DNA of 64,000 nt. Source: Streptomyces chryseus (GTDB lineage Bacteria; Actinomycetota; Actinomycetes; Streptomycetales; Streptomycetaceae). How positions within the stretch are numbered: position 1 is the stretch's first letter; the number at the start of each line of letters is the position of its first letter. The notes beneath the pieces were generated by a model, which ran no database searches, was not told where the DNA came from, and worked only from the letters and a program-made list of their open reading frames with translations. The DNA lies in the NCBI RefSeq assembly GCF_014650755.1, contig NZ_BMVO01000003.1:248001-312000 (forward strand), given 5' to 3'. The position numbers and the translations under genes are program-made. Shown here piece after piece: positions 26,693 through 35,071 of this stretch.

Positions 26693-28480
26693 ATGGCGAG
26701 CGTTGTTCCACGCAAGAATGCGGCCGGCGAGGTCACCAGCTACCAGGTGAAGTGGCGTGATGGTGGGTCGAGGACCGGCGATTGGCAGAACGAGCGGTTC
26801 GAGGACGAGGACTCAGCGAAGGTCTTCAAGGACTCCGTTGACGAGCACGGTCAGAACTGGCCCCCTGGCTGGGTCAAGGGCAAGGGGTACATCGACCCGG
26901 AGTCCGACGACGAACTGCGATACCGGTTCGACCAGTTCGCCCGTGCCTCCATCGACAACCGCACGGCGGGCGACTACTACAAGCGGCAGCGCATCAGGAA
27001 CCTGGAGATGTATATCTTCCCCACGTTCCAGAACTGCGACATCCGGAGCGCCGAGCACTTCAGTAAGGCGACGATCGGCGCCTGGATCAACAAGATGCGG
27101 GCCACGAAGGTTCGACGTGGGGGCGGCAAGCCGAAGGACATGTCATCAGGAACGCTGCGGGGACTTCACGGCCTGCTCTCGTCGGTCCTGAAAGAAGCCA
27201 TGGTCGCCGAGCCGCCGCTGCGGGACCGCAACCCGTGTGACTTGACCCGGCTGCCGAAGGACGACGAGCACGGCGTCGAGGACGACTCCGGCGACGAGAT
27301 GGAGTTCATGACTCCTACGGAGGTCGCCGGCCTGGTCAGCTGCTTCCCGCGCGCCTCGGACCGGATGCTCGTACGGACTGCCTACGGAACCGGGCTCCGC
27401 TGGGGCGAGCTCACGGCCCTGGCCACCAAGCACGTGCGCAACACCGGTCCGGACAGCTACGAGGTGCGTGTCACCCGGGCCTGGAAGCGGCAGACGCCAT
27501 CCGTCTTCTACCTGGGCGCGCCCAAGTCCCCGGCCAGCCGGCGGACGGTTGAGATCACGGCCGGGCTGTGGCGGGAGCTCCAGGACTACGGCCTCGCCGA
27601 TCAGGGCATGGACGAGCTCGTGTTCCGTGGCCAGGACGGTGAGCGCATCAAGTACGGGACGTTCTGGGAGCGTTGGAACCGGGCGGTGAAGAAGGCCAAG
27701 AAGGAGGGCTTGCTGCCTCACTGGAAGTTCCCCACCTTCCACGATCTTCGGCACTCGCACGTCGCTGCGCTGCTGTCGGACGGGCACAGCTTGACCTACG
27801 TGCAGCGGCGCCTGGGGCACGAGTCGATCCAGACGACCAGCGACCGGTACGGGCACCTCCTCGAGTCGGCGCACAAGGCCGCGCTCGTGACGCTCGACCG
27901 TGTCCTGGATGTCCGGCTGGAGAGCGATCCCGCTGTGAAGGCCGTGGCCGAGTTGGTGAGGTTGCCGCAGCAGAAGCAGGGCGAGCAGGTGCACGCCGTC
28001 CATGTGGGGACTCACGTCCTCGGGTTCTGGGATGCGGACGACGCGGCGGCCGTGGCTGAGCAGTGGGAGCTGGACCGGGGCGAGACCGCACTGGTTGAGG
28101 CGGTCTCGGCGGCCTGGTGGCAGCGGGCGGTCGCCGGCGGCCGGGACACCGTGCGCAGCCACGTTCCGGCCCGGGTACAGGCGTGGAGCGTCGGGCCGGC
28201 CTGCTACGAGCCGGACGGCACGGAGCGCGTGGCCAGTCCCGAAACACACGAGCCGCGGCGGGGGTGGGTGTGGGAGTGGGAGGACGCCTACACCACCGAG
28301 GCGGCCGTCCGGCACACCGAGCACCGCCCTCAAGGCCACACCGAGGCTTCCGCGTGGGGGCTTCAGCGGGACGCAGTCCTGGCCGCGTACGCGGCAGCCC
28401 GCACGGAGGCGCTGCGGGTGTGCGCGCTCAATCCCTGGACGCGAACGGCGACGGAGGACGGACAGGAGTCAGTGGCCTGA
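26693..28480 (+). CDS. Tyrosine recombinase / integrase with long C-terminal extension
   Basis: 595 residues. An N-terminal SAM-like core-binding region (about 85-165) precedes the catalytic domain: Arg236 in GTGLRWGEL, His350-x-x-Arg353 in FHDLRHSHV, His376 in RRLGHESIQ and nucleophile Tyr386 in SDRYGHLL. All conserved residues are present. About 190 residues follow the catalytic domain, unusual for this family; they are Trp-rich and acidic and resemble nothing I know. The ATG has no good ribosome site. It defines the left end of the integrated element and is followed by a 17-bp terminator. Base composition is less GC-rich than the chromosomal genes. Confidence 0.95.
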   Translation: MASVVPRKNAAGEVTSYQVKWRDGGSRTGDWQNERFEDEDSAKVFKDSVDEHGQNWPPGWVKGKGYIDPESDDELRYRFDQFARASIDNRTAGDYYKRQRIRNLEMYIFPTFQNCDIRSAEHFSKATIGAWINKMRATKVRRGGGKPKDMSSGTLRGLHGLLSSVLKEAMVAEPPLRDRNPCDLTRLPKDDEHGVEDDSGDEMEFMTPTEVAGLVSCFPRASDRMLVRTAYGTGLRWGELTALATKHVRNTGPDSYEVRVTRAWKRQTPSVFYLGAPKSPASRRTVEITAGLWRELQDYGLADQGMDELVFRGQDGERIKYGTFWERWNRAVKKAKKEGLLPHWKFPTFHDLRHSHVAALLSDGHSLTYVQRRLGHESIQTTSDRYGHLLESAHKAALVTLDRVLDVRLESDPAVKAVAELVRLPQQKQGEQVHAVHVGTHVLGFWDADDAAAVAEQWELDRGETALVEAVSAAWWQRAVAGGRDTVRSHVPARVQAWSVGPACYEPDGTERVASPETHEPRRGWVWEWEDAYTTEAAVRHTEHRPQGHTEASAWGLQRDAVLAAYAAARTEALRVCALNPWTRTATEDGQESVA

Positions 28481-28490
28481 CGATTCGCAG

Positions 28491-28527
28491 ATATGCAGAA
28501 GGGCCCCAGCGGGGCCCTTCTGCATAT
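28491..28527. terminator. 17-bp bidirectional terminator between integrase and 28540 gene
   Basis: Arms 28491-28507 and 28511-28527 are perfectly complementary with a three-base loop. It can end both the rightward integrase transcript and the leftward transcript of the membrane protein and repressor genes. Confidence 0.92.
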
Positions 28528-28539
28528 GGGGCGAGGGAG

Positions 28540-29181
28540 CTATCCGGCGTCGCCAACACCTTCGGTCGCGCCGGTGTGCTCGTCGTGCGGCTGCGGGATG
28601 GCGGTGAGGGAGGTTCGAAGGCGCGCCGGCCCGTGGGGCGTGGGGGACCCCGCGGAGCCGGAGGTTGAGGAACTCGCTGGGCGGCTGGCACCTCGGGTGA
28701 AGGCGGAGGCACGCTCTCGCAGGACCTCCACGATCAGTGCGTTGTGTTCGGCCGCGAGCAGGTCGAACTCCGTCTGGAGCACGGCGCGGAGGTGCCGCTC
28801 CGTCTGCTGTCCGGCCAGTGCCTCGTCAAGTCGCTGGGCCAAGCTGACGAGTTGGGTGTTGTGGGCGTCGGAGAGTTGATTCAGCCGCTCCTCGCGGGCC
28901 TGGATTTCCAGCAGTCGACGGCCGTGGTCTTCGTCGAGCTGGCGGCGCAGCTCCGCCATGTCGTTGAGCTGTCCCTGGGTACGTGCCTCGTGGGCGTTGA
29001 TCCACTTCTTGGCGAACGCCAGGGCGATCACCGTCACGGCCATCATCGGGAGCAGTCTGGCGGCAGCAAACAGAAGGATGCTGCCGATGTCACCGGGTTC
29101 GTACTCGTCCATCGCCGCGATAGTGAGGGTGATACCAGCGCCGAGCCCACACATTGTGGCGATGGTGTTTCTACCCGGCAT
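28540..29181 (-). CDS. Membrane protein with coiled coil, unknown function
   Basis: 213 residues. Two hydrophobic spans near residues 8-25 and 33-60 are followed by a charged helix-forming region (about 60-165) with heptad-like Leu/Ala spacing (LRRQLDEDHGRRLLEIQ, LNQLSDAHNTQLVSLAQRL), consistent with a coiled coil. A disordered Ser/Pro tail ends the protein. ATG 29181 has GGGGGAC upstream. It lies directly downstream of the repressor gene on the same strand and is probably co-transcribed, so it would be expressed in the quiescent state; superinfection exclusion or entry exclusion is a possible role, by position only. Confidence 0.75.
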   Translation of the reverse strand: MPGRNTIATMCGLGAGITLTIAAMDEYEPGDIGSILLFAAARLLPMMAVTVIALAFAKKWINAHEARTQGQLNDMAELRRQLDEDHGRRLLEIQAREERLNQLSDAHNTQLVSLAQRLDEALAGQQTERHLRAVLQTEFDLLAAEHNALIVEVLRERASAFTRGASRPASSSTSGSAGSPTPHGPARLRTSLTAIPQPHDEHTGATEGVGDAG

Positions 29182-29209
29182 ACAACGTCCCCCTTGCCTC
29201 GTGCCTGGC

Positions 29210-29647
29210 TTACGGGCCCCCTGTAGACGCCGTTCCCGGCTGATCTGCCTCGTGCTGGAGCCGAATCGCCTCGTTGATGTTGCTCAGGAGCATGCCGCGA
29301 ATGATGGGGTTCTTGATGCCCCATGCATCGGCTGCTGCTTCTGGGGTGAGTGGGTGTGTTTGTGAGGTAGCTGAGCGTACATCTGTGCCAGCGCTTTTGC
29401 GCCTGTCTTCTTCGGTGAGGATTTCGCCTTCAACCATGAGGTCGAGGACGTCGACGTCGAGGGCGCGGGCCAGGCCAGCGAAGTTGCTGGGGTTGGGGAG
29501 CGTCTGGCCGTCGAGCATGCGGCCAACGCTGCTCTTGTGCATGCCGCTGAGCCTGGCCAGTTCTAGCCGTCCGCCGGCGCCGGGGGTGAGGTCGTAGCCC
29601 GCGCGCGTCGCGAGGGCGTGAATGAGGGCACCGAAGCGCTGGGCCAC
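29210..29647 (-). CDS. XRE-family HTH regulator, candidate element repressor
   Basis: About 145 residues. The helix-turn-helix is GRLELARLSGMHKSSVGRML followed by DGQTLPNPSNFAGLARALDV, a pattern common in actinomycete integrative elements. The acidic linker and C-terminal region (ADAWGIKNPIIRGMLL) have no peptidase signature. GTG 29647 was chosen for its AAGGAGGGG site; ATG 29671 and 29680 are alternatives, and a leaderless start is possible. It is divergent from a small Cro-like HTH gene with TTGCA-N4-TGCAA palindromes between them, the classic arrangement of an immunity switch. The repressor role is inferred from this layout. Confidence 0.82.
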   Translation of the reverse strand: MAQRFGALIHALATRAGYDLTPGAGGRLELARLSGMHKSSVGRMLDGQTLPNPSNFAGLARALDVDVLDLMVEGEILTEEDRRKSAGTDVRSATSQTHPLTPEAAADAWGIKNPIIRGMLLSNINEAIRLQHEADQPGTASTGGP

Positions 29648-29719
29648 GGTCCCCTCCTTGGGGGGTTCCATACTCCGCATGGGCGGAGGGTAGCGCCCAT
29701 GCGTGCAACTGGCGAGCGC

Positions 29720-29733
29720 TTGCATGCGTGCAA
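29720..29733. promoter_or_regulatory. Operator-like palindrome O1 (repressor side)
   Basis: TTGCATGCGTGCAA fits the consensus TTGCA-N4-TGCAA with perfect outer arms. A degenerate half-site (GCGTGCAAC) sits at 29701-29709. It lies about 70-90 bases upstream of the repressor start and may mediate autoregulation. Confidence 0.6.
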
Positions 29734-29834
29734 TCGACCAGGTGAGAGGCCCCTTTCGTCTTACCGCAGATGAGATGCCCATCGCTCCTGGTTCAAGGTC
29801 AGAAAATTCACCTTCGGATTTCACACGCCGCCGG

Positions 29835-29864
29835 TTGCACGCGTGCAAGCAACTGATCTAGGGT
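29835..29864 (+). promoter_or_regulatory. Rightward early promoter overlapping operator O2
   Basis: TTGCAC (29835-29840) and TAGGGT (29859-29864) are spaced by 18 bases and fit a housekeeping promoter for the Cro-like gene at 29917. The -35 is part of the perfect 14-base palindrome TTGCACGCGTGCAA (29835-29848), so binding there would block the polymerase. Confidence 0.55.
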
Positions 29865-29896
29865 TGCACGCAAGCAACCGCGTTGCAGTGATGCAA
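29864..29896. promoter_or_regulatory. Operator-like palindromes O3 and O4
   Basis: TTGCACGCAAGCAA (29864-29877, imperfect) and TTGCAGTGATGCAA (29883-29896, perfect arms) continue the same motif toward the Cro-like start. Together with O1 and O2 this gives four sites in the 269 bases between the two divergent regulators, a cooperative operator array. Confidence 0.6.
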
Positions 29897-29916
29897 CTCA
29901 TGCGAAGGGAGGGACT

Positions 29917-30162
29917 GTGTCCATTCGCCTCCGTAGCGACGTTCTCAACGCCAAGGCCGAGGAGGCCGGCGATCACACGAGTCTCGCGATCGCCACCCGC
30001 GCCGGGGTGCGGAACTCGACCATCACGCGTCTCCTCGCCGGCGAGACGACGCCGAGCATCGCGACGCTCGTCAGGCTGAGGGACGCGTACGGGCTCGACA
30101 CTCTGGACGAACTCCTGGCGCTCACGAGCGAGGTGCCCGAGGTCGAGCAGGTGCCGGCATGA
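29917..30162 (+). CDS. Small HTH protein (Cro-like)
   Basis: 81 residues with an XRE-type HTH: HTSLAIATRAGVRNSTITRLLAGETTPSIATLVRL, written here only as its core SLAIATRAGVRN and TITRLLAGETTPS. It is little more than the DNA-binding domain, the size of Cro or a small excisionase activator. GTG 29917 follows AAGGGAGGG. It is the first gene of the rightward early transcript, opposite the XRE repressor, and overlaps the next gene by four bases (ATGA). Confidence 0.82.
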   Translation: MSIRLRSDVLNAKAEEAGDHTSLAIATRAGVRNSTITRLLAGETTPSIATLVRLRDAYGLDTLDELLALTSEVPEVEQVPA

Positions 30163-30503
30163 GCCGGGCACTCCAGGTCCGAGCAGCGGCCGTGTCGGCC
30201 CGGCGCGAGTACTGCCGGTGCACCACCGTCCGGAACTACAGGTACCCCGAGGCCGCCGACAAGCTCGGCTGCAAGGAGGGGTGGCTGCGTGACCACATCA
30301 GCAGCCTGCCGCACCAGCGAATTGGCGAGGCAGCCGTCTTCTGCGAGTGCGAACTCGCCATCATCCAGGCCCTTTGCAGCGTCATGCCGACCACGGTCGA
30401 GCTGGCGCTGACCCAGGCCGAGGCCGCGCCCACCAGCGCGGAGAACCCCGCCGCCAACCTGCGCACCATCCGCCCTGCCCAGGGGCGCAAGCGCGGCGCC
30501 TGA
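30159..30503 (+). CDS. Winged-helix/MerR-like DNA-binding protein, excisionase candidate
   Basis: 114 residues. The segment YPEAADKLGCKEGWLRDHIS followed by LPHQRIGEAAVFCECEL is the AlpA/Xis-like winged-helix pattern (tyrosine-proline, helix, turn, helix, wing). Such proteins act as recombination directionality factors or activators. It overlaps the Cro-like gene and is 3.5 kb from the integrase, on the early transcript. Excisionase is the likeliest role but an ordinary regulator is possible. Confidence 0.65.
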   Translation: MSRALQVRAAAVSARREYCRCTTVRNYRYPEAADKLGCKEGWLRDHISSLPHQRIGEAAVFCECELAIIQALCSVMPTTVELALTQAEAAPTSAENPAANLRTIRPAQGRKRGA

Positions 30504-30587
30504 CGGCGAACGGGGCCGCCCGGACCATGCCGGGTCCTGACGACCCCGCCCACCCAGTCACCTCAACCACCAGTGAATCGAGGGACC

Positions 30588-30902
30588 GTGACCGCACACT
30601 CTAACTCCCAGGCTCAGGCCGCTACGGCGCTGAGCCAGCTCCTCGCGGAGCACCCGGACGTCACCGGGCTCACGTGGTCGATCGACCCCCTGGGCACCCT
30701 GCGGGGAGAGCGCCACGCCGAATCCGGCGACGGCCAGATCGTGGACGAGGTCGCCGAGATCATCGGCGGCACTGCCGCACACGTCTGCTTCACCCGTGAC
30801 GGCGACCGTCAGGGACTGGCGCAGCTCACCACCGTTTGGCGTGACGTTCCCGTGCACGTTTGGGCGAGCTACCCCGAGGCCCCACTCGGCGGTGCCCGGT
30901 GA
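30588..30902 (+). CDS. Small hypothetical protein
   Basis: 104 residues, acidic and soluble, with no recognised motif (for example LTWSIDPLGTLRGERH). GTG 30588 follows GAGGGA. It ends with a four-base GTGA overlap to the next gene, so it belongs to the early operon. Not recognised. Confidence 0.65.
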   Translation: MTAHSNSQAQAATALSQLLAEHPDVTGLTWSIDPLGTLRGERHAESGDGQIVDEVAEIIGGTAAHVCFTRDGDRQGLAQLTTVWRDVPVHVWASYPEAPLGGAR

Positions 30903-31099
30903 GCACCTTCCTCCTCGCCGCCATGGCCGCGACGTTCATCGCCCTGGTGGCCTCGGTCGTCGCACACCGCCGTGCCACCGACGTCACCGCCGACGAGCAC
31001 AGCACGAGCTGCCGCCACTGCGCGGCCCTGCGCCACCCCTCCCAGCTCGCTACCCGCGCAGCGCTCTCCACGATCCCCGGGCAGAAGGGAGGCGAGTGA
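30899..31099 (+). CDS. Small single-span membrane protein
   Basis: 66 residues. One hydrophobic helix (FLLAAMAATFIALVASVVA, residues about 4-22) is followed by a cytoplasmic tail with a CxxC pair (SCRHCAAL). GTG 30899 and the next ATG 31099 both overlap neighbouring genes, which supports translation. Function unknown. Confidence 0.6.
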   Translation: MSTFLLAAMAATFIALVASVVAHRRATDVTADEHSTSCRHCAALRHPSQLATRAALSTIPGQKGGE

Positions 31100-31899
31100 T
31101 GGCGATGCGCTCCCCCTACCGAGCCGCGACCGACCACCATGCAGCCGCCGAGACCGCCCGCGCCCAGCGCGGTACCTGGGTCCTCGCCGGAATCTTCTCC
31201 AGCACCATGAGCGCCAAGACCGCAGCGCGCCTCATCCGCACCGGCTCCGAGAAGTACGTCGGCTACCAGCCTGCGGGGGCGTTCGAGGCCTACGCCACCC
31301 CCACCGGCGACGAGGTAACCGTCTGGGTGCGGTACGTCGCCGGTGAGGAGCCGGTCTCGCCGCTCCCGGACCGCATGACCGTCCGGATCCGCCACGACGG
31401 CGACGGCCCCGGCTACAGCGGGGTCGGCATCGTGACCGTGACGATCTCCACCCGGTGCCCCGCTTGTGGTGGTCCCCGCGGCTGGGAGACCGTCCGCCCT
31501 CACCACTTCCACCACGACGGCGACCAGTACACCGTCGACCGCTGGACGAACCCCTGCGGCCACACAGACATGTACGTCGCCGTACTGAGGGAGTCCCGCG
31601 ACCGACAGCTCCCGCCGCCTGCCCCCGCGCCGCCGGAGCAGGCGGCACCGCCGGCCGAGGACGGCCCTGTCGCCCTGATCCTCACAGCCGCCGCAAGCCG
31701 CCGGGGGATGCACGCCAAGCAGGCCGCCTTGCTCCTGGAGGAGCACGGCCACAGCGACGCCGCCGCGCTCATTCGCGCCGAGCTCAAGGAACGCCGGGGC
31801 CACATGTCCGCCAAGGGCGCCGCGAGTTTCCTCCGTGACCTGGCCAAGCCCGATCCCGACTCCGCCCCGACCTCCACGACCACGAGGAACGTCCCGTGA
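31099..31899 (+). CDS. Hypothetical protein with zinc-ribbon-like centre
   Basis: 266 residues. The central part has paired cysteines (TRCPACGGPRGWE ... NPCGHTDM) with intervening His residues, consistent with a zinc site. The C-terminus (LTAAASRRGMHAKQAALLLE, GHMSAKGAASFLRDLAK) has two related helical segments starting HAKQAA and SAKGAA. It precedes the recombination genes with a GTGA overlap. No function can be named. Confidence 0.65.
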   Translation: MAMRSPYRAATDHHAAAETARAQRGTWVLAGIFSSTMSAKTAARLIRTGSEKYVGYQPAGAFEAYATPTGDEVTVWVRYVAGEEPVSPLPDRMTVRIRHDGDGPGYSGVGIVTVTISTRCPACGGPRGWETVRPHHFHHDGDQYTVDRWTNPCGHTDMYVAVLRESRDRQLPPPAPAPPEQAAPPAEDGPVALILTAAASRRGMHAKQAALLLEEHGHSDAAALIRAELKERRGHMSAKGAASFLRDLAKPDPDSAPTSTTTRNVP

Positions 31900-32963
31900 C
31901 CATCACCACCACCGAGCGGTCCGGGGCTTCGGCCCCGGCCGCCGGTCGGCCCGATGCGCCGACCGCTCGCCTGCTGCTCCCCGCCACCGCCTCCGCCGAC
32001 GAGTGGCACGCGGTGCGCCGGTCCGGGATCGGCGGCTCGGACGTCGCCGCGATCCTCGGCCTGGACAAGTACAGGGGACCGCGCCACGTCTTCGAGGCCA
32101 AGCATGGCCGGGACACCGAGTCCGACAACGAGGCGATGGAGTTCGGCCGGGAGCTGGAGGACGTCATCGCCCGCTCCTTCTCCCGCCGCGCGAACGTCCC
32201 GATCATCACCCCGCCCGGCACCCTCGTCCACAACGAGCAGCCGTGGATGCTCGCCAACGTCGACCGCTACGCCCTGGACCCGGAGTCCGGCGCCGTGGTG
32301 GCCCCGGTCGAGTGCAAGAACCGCAGTGAGTACCAGGCCGACGACTGGGAAGAGGGCATCCCCGACTCCCCGGCGATCCAGGCCCATTGGTACATGGCCG
32401 TGGGCGGCTGGGACTACGCATGGGTCGCGGCCCTCATCGGCGGTAACCGGCTGCGCTACCACCGGCTGGAGCGCGACGAAGAGCTGATCGGCTACCTCGT
32501 CCAGCACTGCGGCGACTGGTACCAGAAGCACGTGGTCGAGGGGTTCCCGCCGCCGGCCGATGGCCTGGAGGCCACGAAGGAGCTGCTGGGCCGCCTGTGG
32601 GTCGCCAAGCCCGAGGACATCGTGGACGTCGACCGCGACCGCGCCCGTGAGCTGCGCGCCCAGCGGGCCTACCTCCGGAAGCAGATCAAGTCCCTGGAGA
32701 CCGATCTGACCACGGTCGAGAACGAGATGCGGCTGGTCAACGAGGCCGCCGAGGTCGCGAAGTGCGGCAACGACGTGGCCTGGACGTGGAAGCAGAACGG
32801 CAACTTCGCCGCAAAGCGGTTCCGCGAGGCGCACCCGGAGCTGGCCGCCGAGCTGACCCGCGTGGTCGAGGAACTGGACGTCGACCGGCTGAAGGCCGAA
32901 CACCCCTACCTCTACACCGAGTTCCGCGCGCGCGTGCTGCGCGTGCCTGCGAAGGAGCTGTGA
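31896..32963 (+). CDS. YqaJ-type viral recombinase / exonuclease
   Basis: 355 residues. PD-(D/E)XK nuclease core of the YqaJ family: RRSGIGGSDVAAILG at about 41-55, the conserved acidic segment MEFGRELEDVI, Asp123 in ANVDRYAL and the catalytic VECKN (139-142). These enzymes resect double-stranded ends to make single strands for a partner annealing protein. The next gene, one base after the stop, is RecT, exactly the expected partner. A helical C-terminal extension (about 250-355) may bind that partner. Confidence 0.93.
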   Translation: MTITTTERSGASAPAAGRPDAPTARLLLPATASADEWHAVRRSGIGGSDVAAILGLDKYRGPRHVFEAKHGRDTESDNEAMEFGRELEDVIARSFSRRANVPIITPPGTLVHNEQPWMLANVDRYALDPESGAVVAPVECKNRSEYQADDWEEGIPDSPAIQAHWYMAVGGWDYAWVAALIGGNRLRYHRLERDEELIGYLVQHCGDWYQKHVVEGFPPPADGLEATKELLGRLWVAKPEDIVDVDRDRARELRAQRAYLRKQIKSLETDLTTVENEMRLVNEAAEVAKCGNDVAWTWKQNGNFAAKRFREAHPELAAELTRVVEELDVDRLKAEHPYLYTEFRARVLRVPAKEL

Positions 32964-32964
32964 C

Positions 32965-33945
32965 ATGGCGACCAGCCTCAAGGACCGAGTGAAGGCCGCC
33001 ACCGCGCGCGGCACCGGGCCGGTCGGCCCGGCCCTGGACGACGGGCACGAGCGGACGGCGGACGGCGAGGGCGAGCAGGGCGCCGGCCACCCGGACGGCG
33101 CCGAGGGCGTCATGGAGTGGCTGCGCCGGTACGAGGAGCACTTCAACGAGGCCCTGCCCGCACACCTGGAGGCCGGGCCGTTCTTCGCCGCCGTGCGCGC
33201 CGTCCTGCCCTCGCTCAGCCGGTGCACCCCGGCGTCCAAGCTCCAGGCCCTGCTGACCTGTGCGCGGTTCGGCTTGATCCCGGACGGTCAGCAGGCCGTC
33301 ATCACCGCGTCCGGGAACCTGGCCACGTTCATCCCGACCTACCGGGGTTACGTCGAGCTGATGTACCGGTCCGGCCGGGTGGAGTCGGTCCACGTGCTGA
33401 TGATCCACGCGAACGAGGAGTGGAGCTACGAGCCCACCGCCCCGTACCCGCTGGACTTCACGCACAAGCCGCGGCCGGACCTGTCCAAGGCCGAGCGCGG
33501 GGAGCCGATCCTGGCCTACGCGTTCTGCCGGATGAAGGGTGGCGGCCGGTCCCAGGTGGTCCTGCTCAACCGCGAGGACGCCGAGACGATCCGCGACGAG
33601 TACAGCGAGGCGTACCGGCGCGCGGAGGAGTCCGGAGCGCGTGACTCCTTCTGGCACCTCCGCTTCGACGACATGTGGTTGAAGTCGGCGATCCGGCGCC
33701 TGGAGAAGGTCGTGCCCACCTCGGCGGAGCTGCGCGCGCTCGGTGCCGTCGAGGACGCCGGCGACGCCGGACAGCTTCAGATCCTCCACGCCCCGGACAC
33801 CGAGACGGCCGCGCTGGTCGCCGAGGCCGAGCGGGCGCACCGCGCCGCCGAGGCGCCCCAGTTGGTCGCCGTCCGGCCGCTGCCGGTCAAGGGCAAGGGC
33901 CGGGGCCGGTCCAAGCCCAAGAAGAACCGGGGCGGTCGCCGGTGA
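32965..33945 (+). CDS. recT: RecT-family single-strand annealing protein
   Basis: 326 residues. RecT hallmarks are visible: SRCTPASKLQALLTCARFGL, IPDGQQAVI, FIPTYRGYVELMYRSGRV and AYAFCRMKGGG. RecT coats single-stranded DNA and anneals homologous strands, working with the nuclease encoded just upstream. The C-terminus is basic (GKGRGRSKPKKNRGG), suited to DNA contact. A complete YqaJ-RecT pair is typical of phages and some integrative elements. Confidence 0.93.
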   Translation: MATSLKDRVKAATARGTGPVGPALDDGHERTADGEGEQGAGHPDGAEGVMEWLRRYEEHFNEALPAHLEAGPFFAAVRAVLPSLSRCTPASKLQALLTCARFGLIPDGQQAVITASGNLATFIPTYRGYVELMYRSGRVESVHVLMIHANEEWSYEPTAPYPLDFTHKPRPDLSKAERGEPILAYAFCRMKGGGRSQVVLLNREDAETIRDEYSEAYRRAEESGARDSFWHLRFDDMWLKSAIRRLEKVVPTSAELRALGAVEDAGDAGQLQILHAPDTETAALVAEAERAHRAAEAPQLVAVRPLPVKGKGRGRSKPKKNRGGRR

Positions 33946-34043
33946 TACCGGCCCCTCGCCCCTTCCCCGTGGGGACTCGTCACGGCCGCCCGGCCGTGGC
34001 GGGCCCCCCGGGGGTCCGGTCTCTGCACGTCGGAAGGAACGGC

Positions 34044-34769
34044 ATGAGCTGGCATCGGAAGCCCTTTTGCGGCTTCGACCTTGAGACTTCCGGGACCGAC
34101 CCGGAGCACGACCGCATCGTCACCGCCTCGGTCGTCCACTACGGCGGCGGGCAGCCCACCACCGGCCGGTCGTGGCTGGCTGACCCGGGCGTCGACATCC
34201 CCGCCGGGGCGACCGCCGTGCACGGCATCACGACGGAGTACGCCCGCTCTGCGGGTTGCCCGGCCCCGGACGTGATCGCGGAGATCACCGACGCGCTGGC
34301 CGAGGCCGCGGACCTCAGCGTGCCCATCGTCGCCATGAACGCGCAGTTCGACCTGACCATGCTGGACCGGGAGGCACGGCGCCACGGCGTGCGTCCGCTG
34401 TTCGAGCGCGCCGCCCCGCGCGTGCTGGACCCGCGCGTCCTGGACAAGAAGGTGGACCGGTTCCGCAAGGGCGGCCGGACCTTGACCGACCTGTGCCGGC
34501 ACTACGTGGTCCAGCTCGACAACGCGCACACGGCCCAGGCCGACGCGGTCGCGGCGTGCGCGGTGACGTGGAAGCTCGCCAACCGGCACCGGTGGCTCAC
34601 GCGCGTGGACCTGGGCGACCTCCACGAGCAGCAAGTCCACTGGGCGCGCGAGCAGGCCGAAGGGCTGCGTGAGTACTTCGCCAGAACGGACGGCAAGGAG
34701 CACCTTGCCGTGAGCGTCCGGCTGGACTGGCCACTGATCCCGGCCACGCTGCTGGAGGTGCGGTCATGA
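34044..34769 (+). CDS. DnaQ-like 3'-5' exonuclease (DEDDh)
   Basis: 241 residues. ExoI motif FDLETSGTD (Asp12, Glu14), ExoII-type MNAQFDLTML and a C-terminal NAHTAQADAVAAC matching the ExoIII His/Asp pair. This is the epsilon/RNase T exonuclease fold. ATG 34044 has GGAAGGAAC upstream. In the recombination operon it probably trims or proofreads DNA ends. A four-base ATGA overlap links it to the next gene. Confidence 0.88.
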   Translation: MSWHRKPFCGFDLETSGTDPEHDRIVTASVVHYGGGQPTTGRSWLADPGVDIPAGATAVHGITTEYARSAGCPAPDVIAEITDALAEAADLSVPIVAMNAQFDLTMLDREARRHGVRPLFERAAPRVLDPRVLDKKVDRFRKGGRTLTDLCRHYVVQLDNAHTAQADAVAACAVTWKLANRHRWLTRVDLGDLHEQQVHWAREQAEGLREYFARTDGKEHLAVSVRLDWPLIPATLLEVRS

Positions 34770-35071
34770 GCCGTATGTCCCGCCGCGCCGCGCGGCAGGT
34801 GGCCGCCGCTGAGGCCGTCGCCCAGGTGTGCCAGGCCGAGAACGAGCGGCTCCGCGCCGAGAAGACCGCATTGAGCCGTGAGGCCGAGGCACTGCGCGTC
34901 CAGCTCCGCGAGACCTCCCGCCTGCTGTACCTCTCCGAGGGCGCCCGGCTCAGCCTGGACCGGCAGATCCGCGCTGAGCACCGCTCGCTGGACTACCTGT
35001 GCCGCGAGGCCGTCGACCGTGCCGGGACGCTCGCCCCGGTGCCGGCGAAAGGCGGCGCGTCCGGTGAGTGA
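34766..35071 (+). CDS. Small coiled-coil protein
   Basis: 101 residues, Ala/Glu/Arg/Leu rich throughout with heptad-type spacing from about residue 15 to 80 (ENERLRAEKTALSREAEALR), no cysteines pairs and no membrane span. Reads as a single long helix able to dimerise. Unknown role; overlaps both neighbours. Confidence 0.65.
   Translation: MSRMSRRAARQVAAAEAVAQVCQAENERLRAEKTALSREAEALRVQLRETSRLLYLSEGARLSLDRQIRAEHRSLDYLCREAVDRAGTLAPVPAKGGASGE

Noticed and set aside
23101..26736. Very long - strand frame opposite PucR and the aldehyde dehydrogenase
   Set aside because: Over 1,200 codons with no domain and opposite two well-defined genes; antisense shadow.
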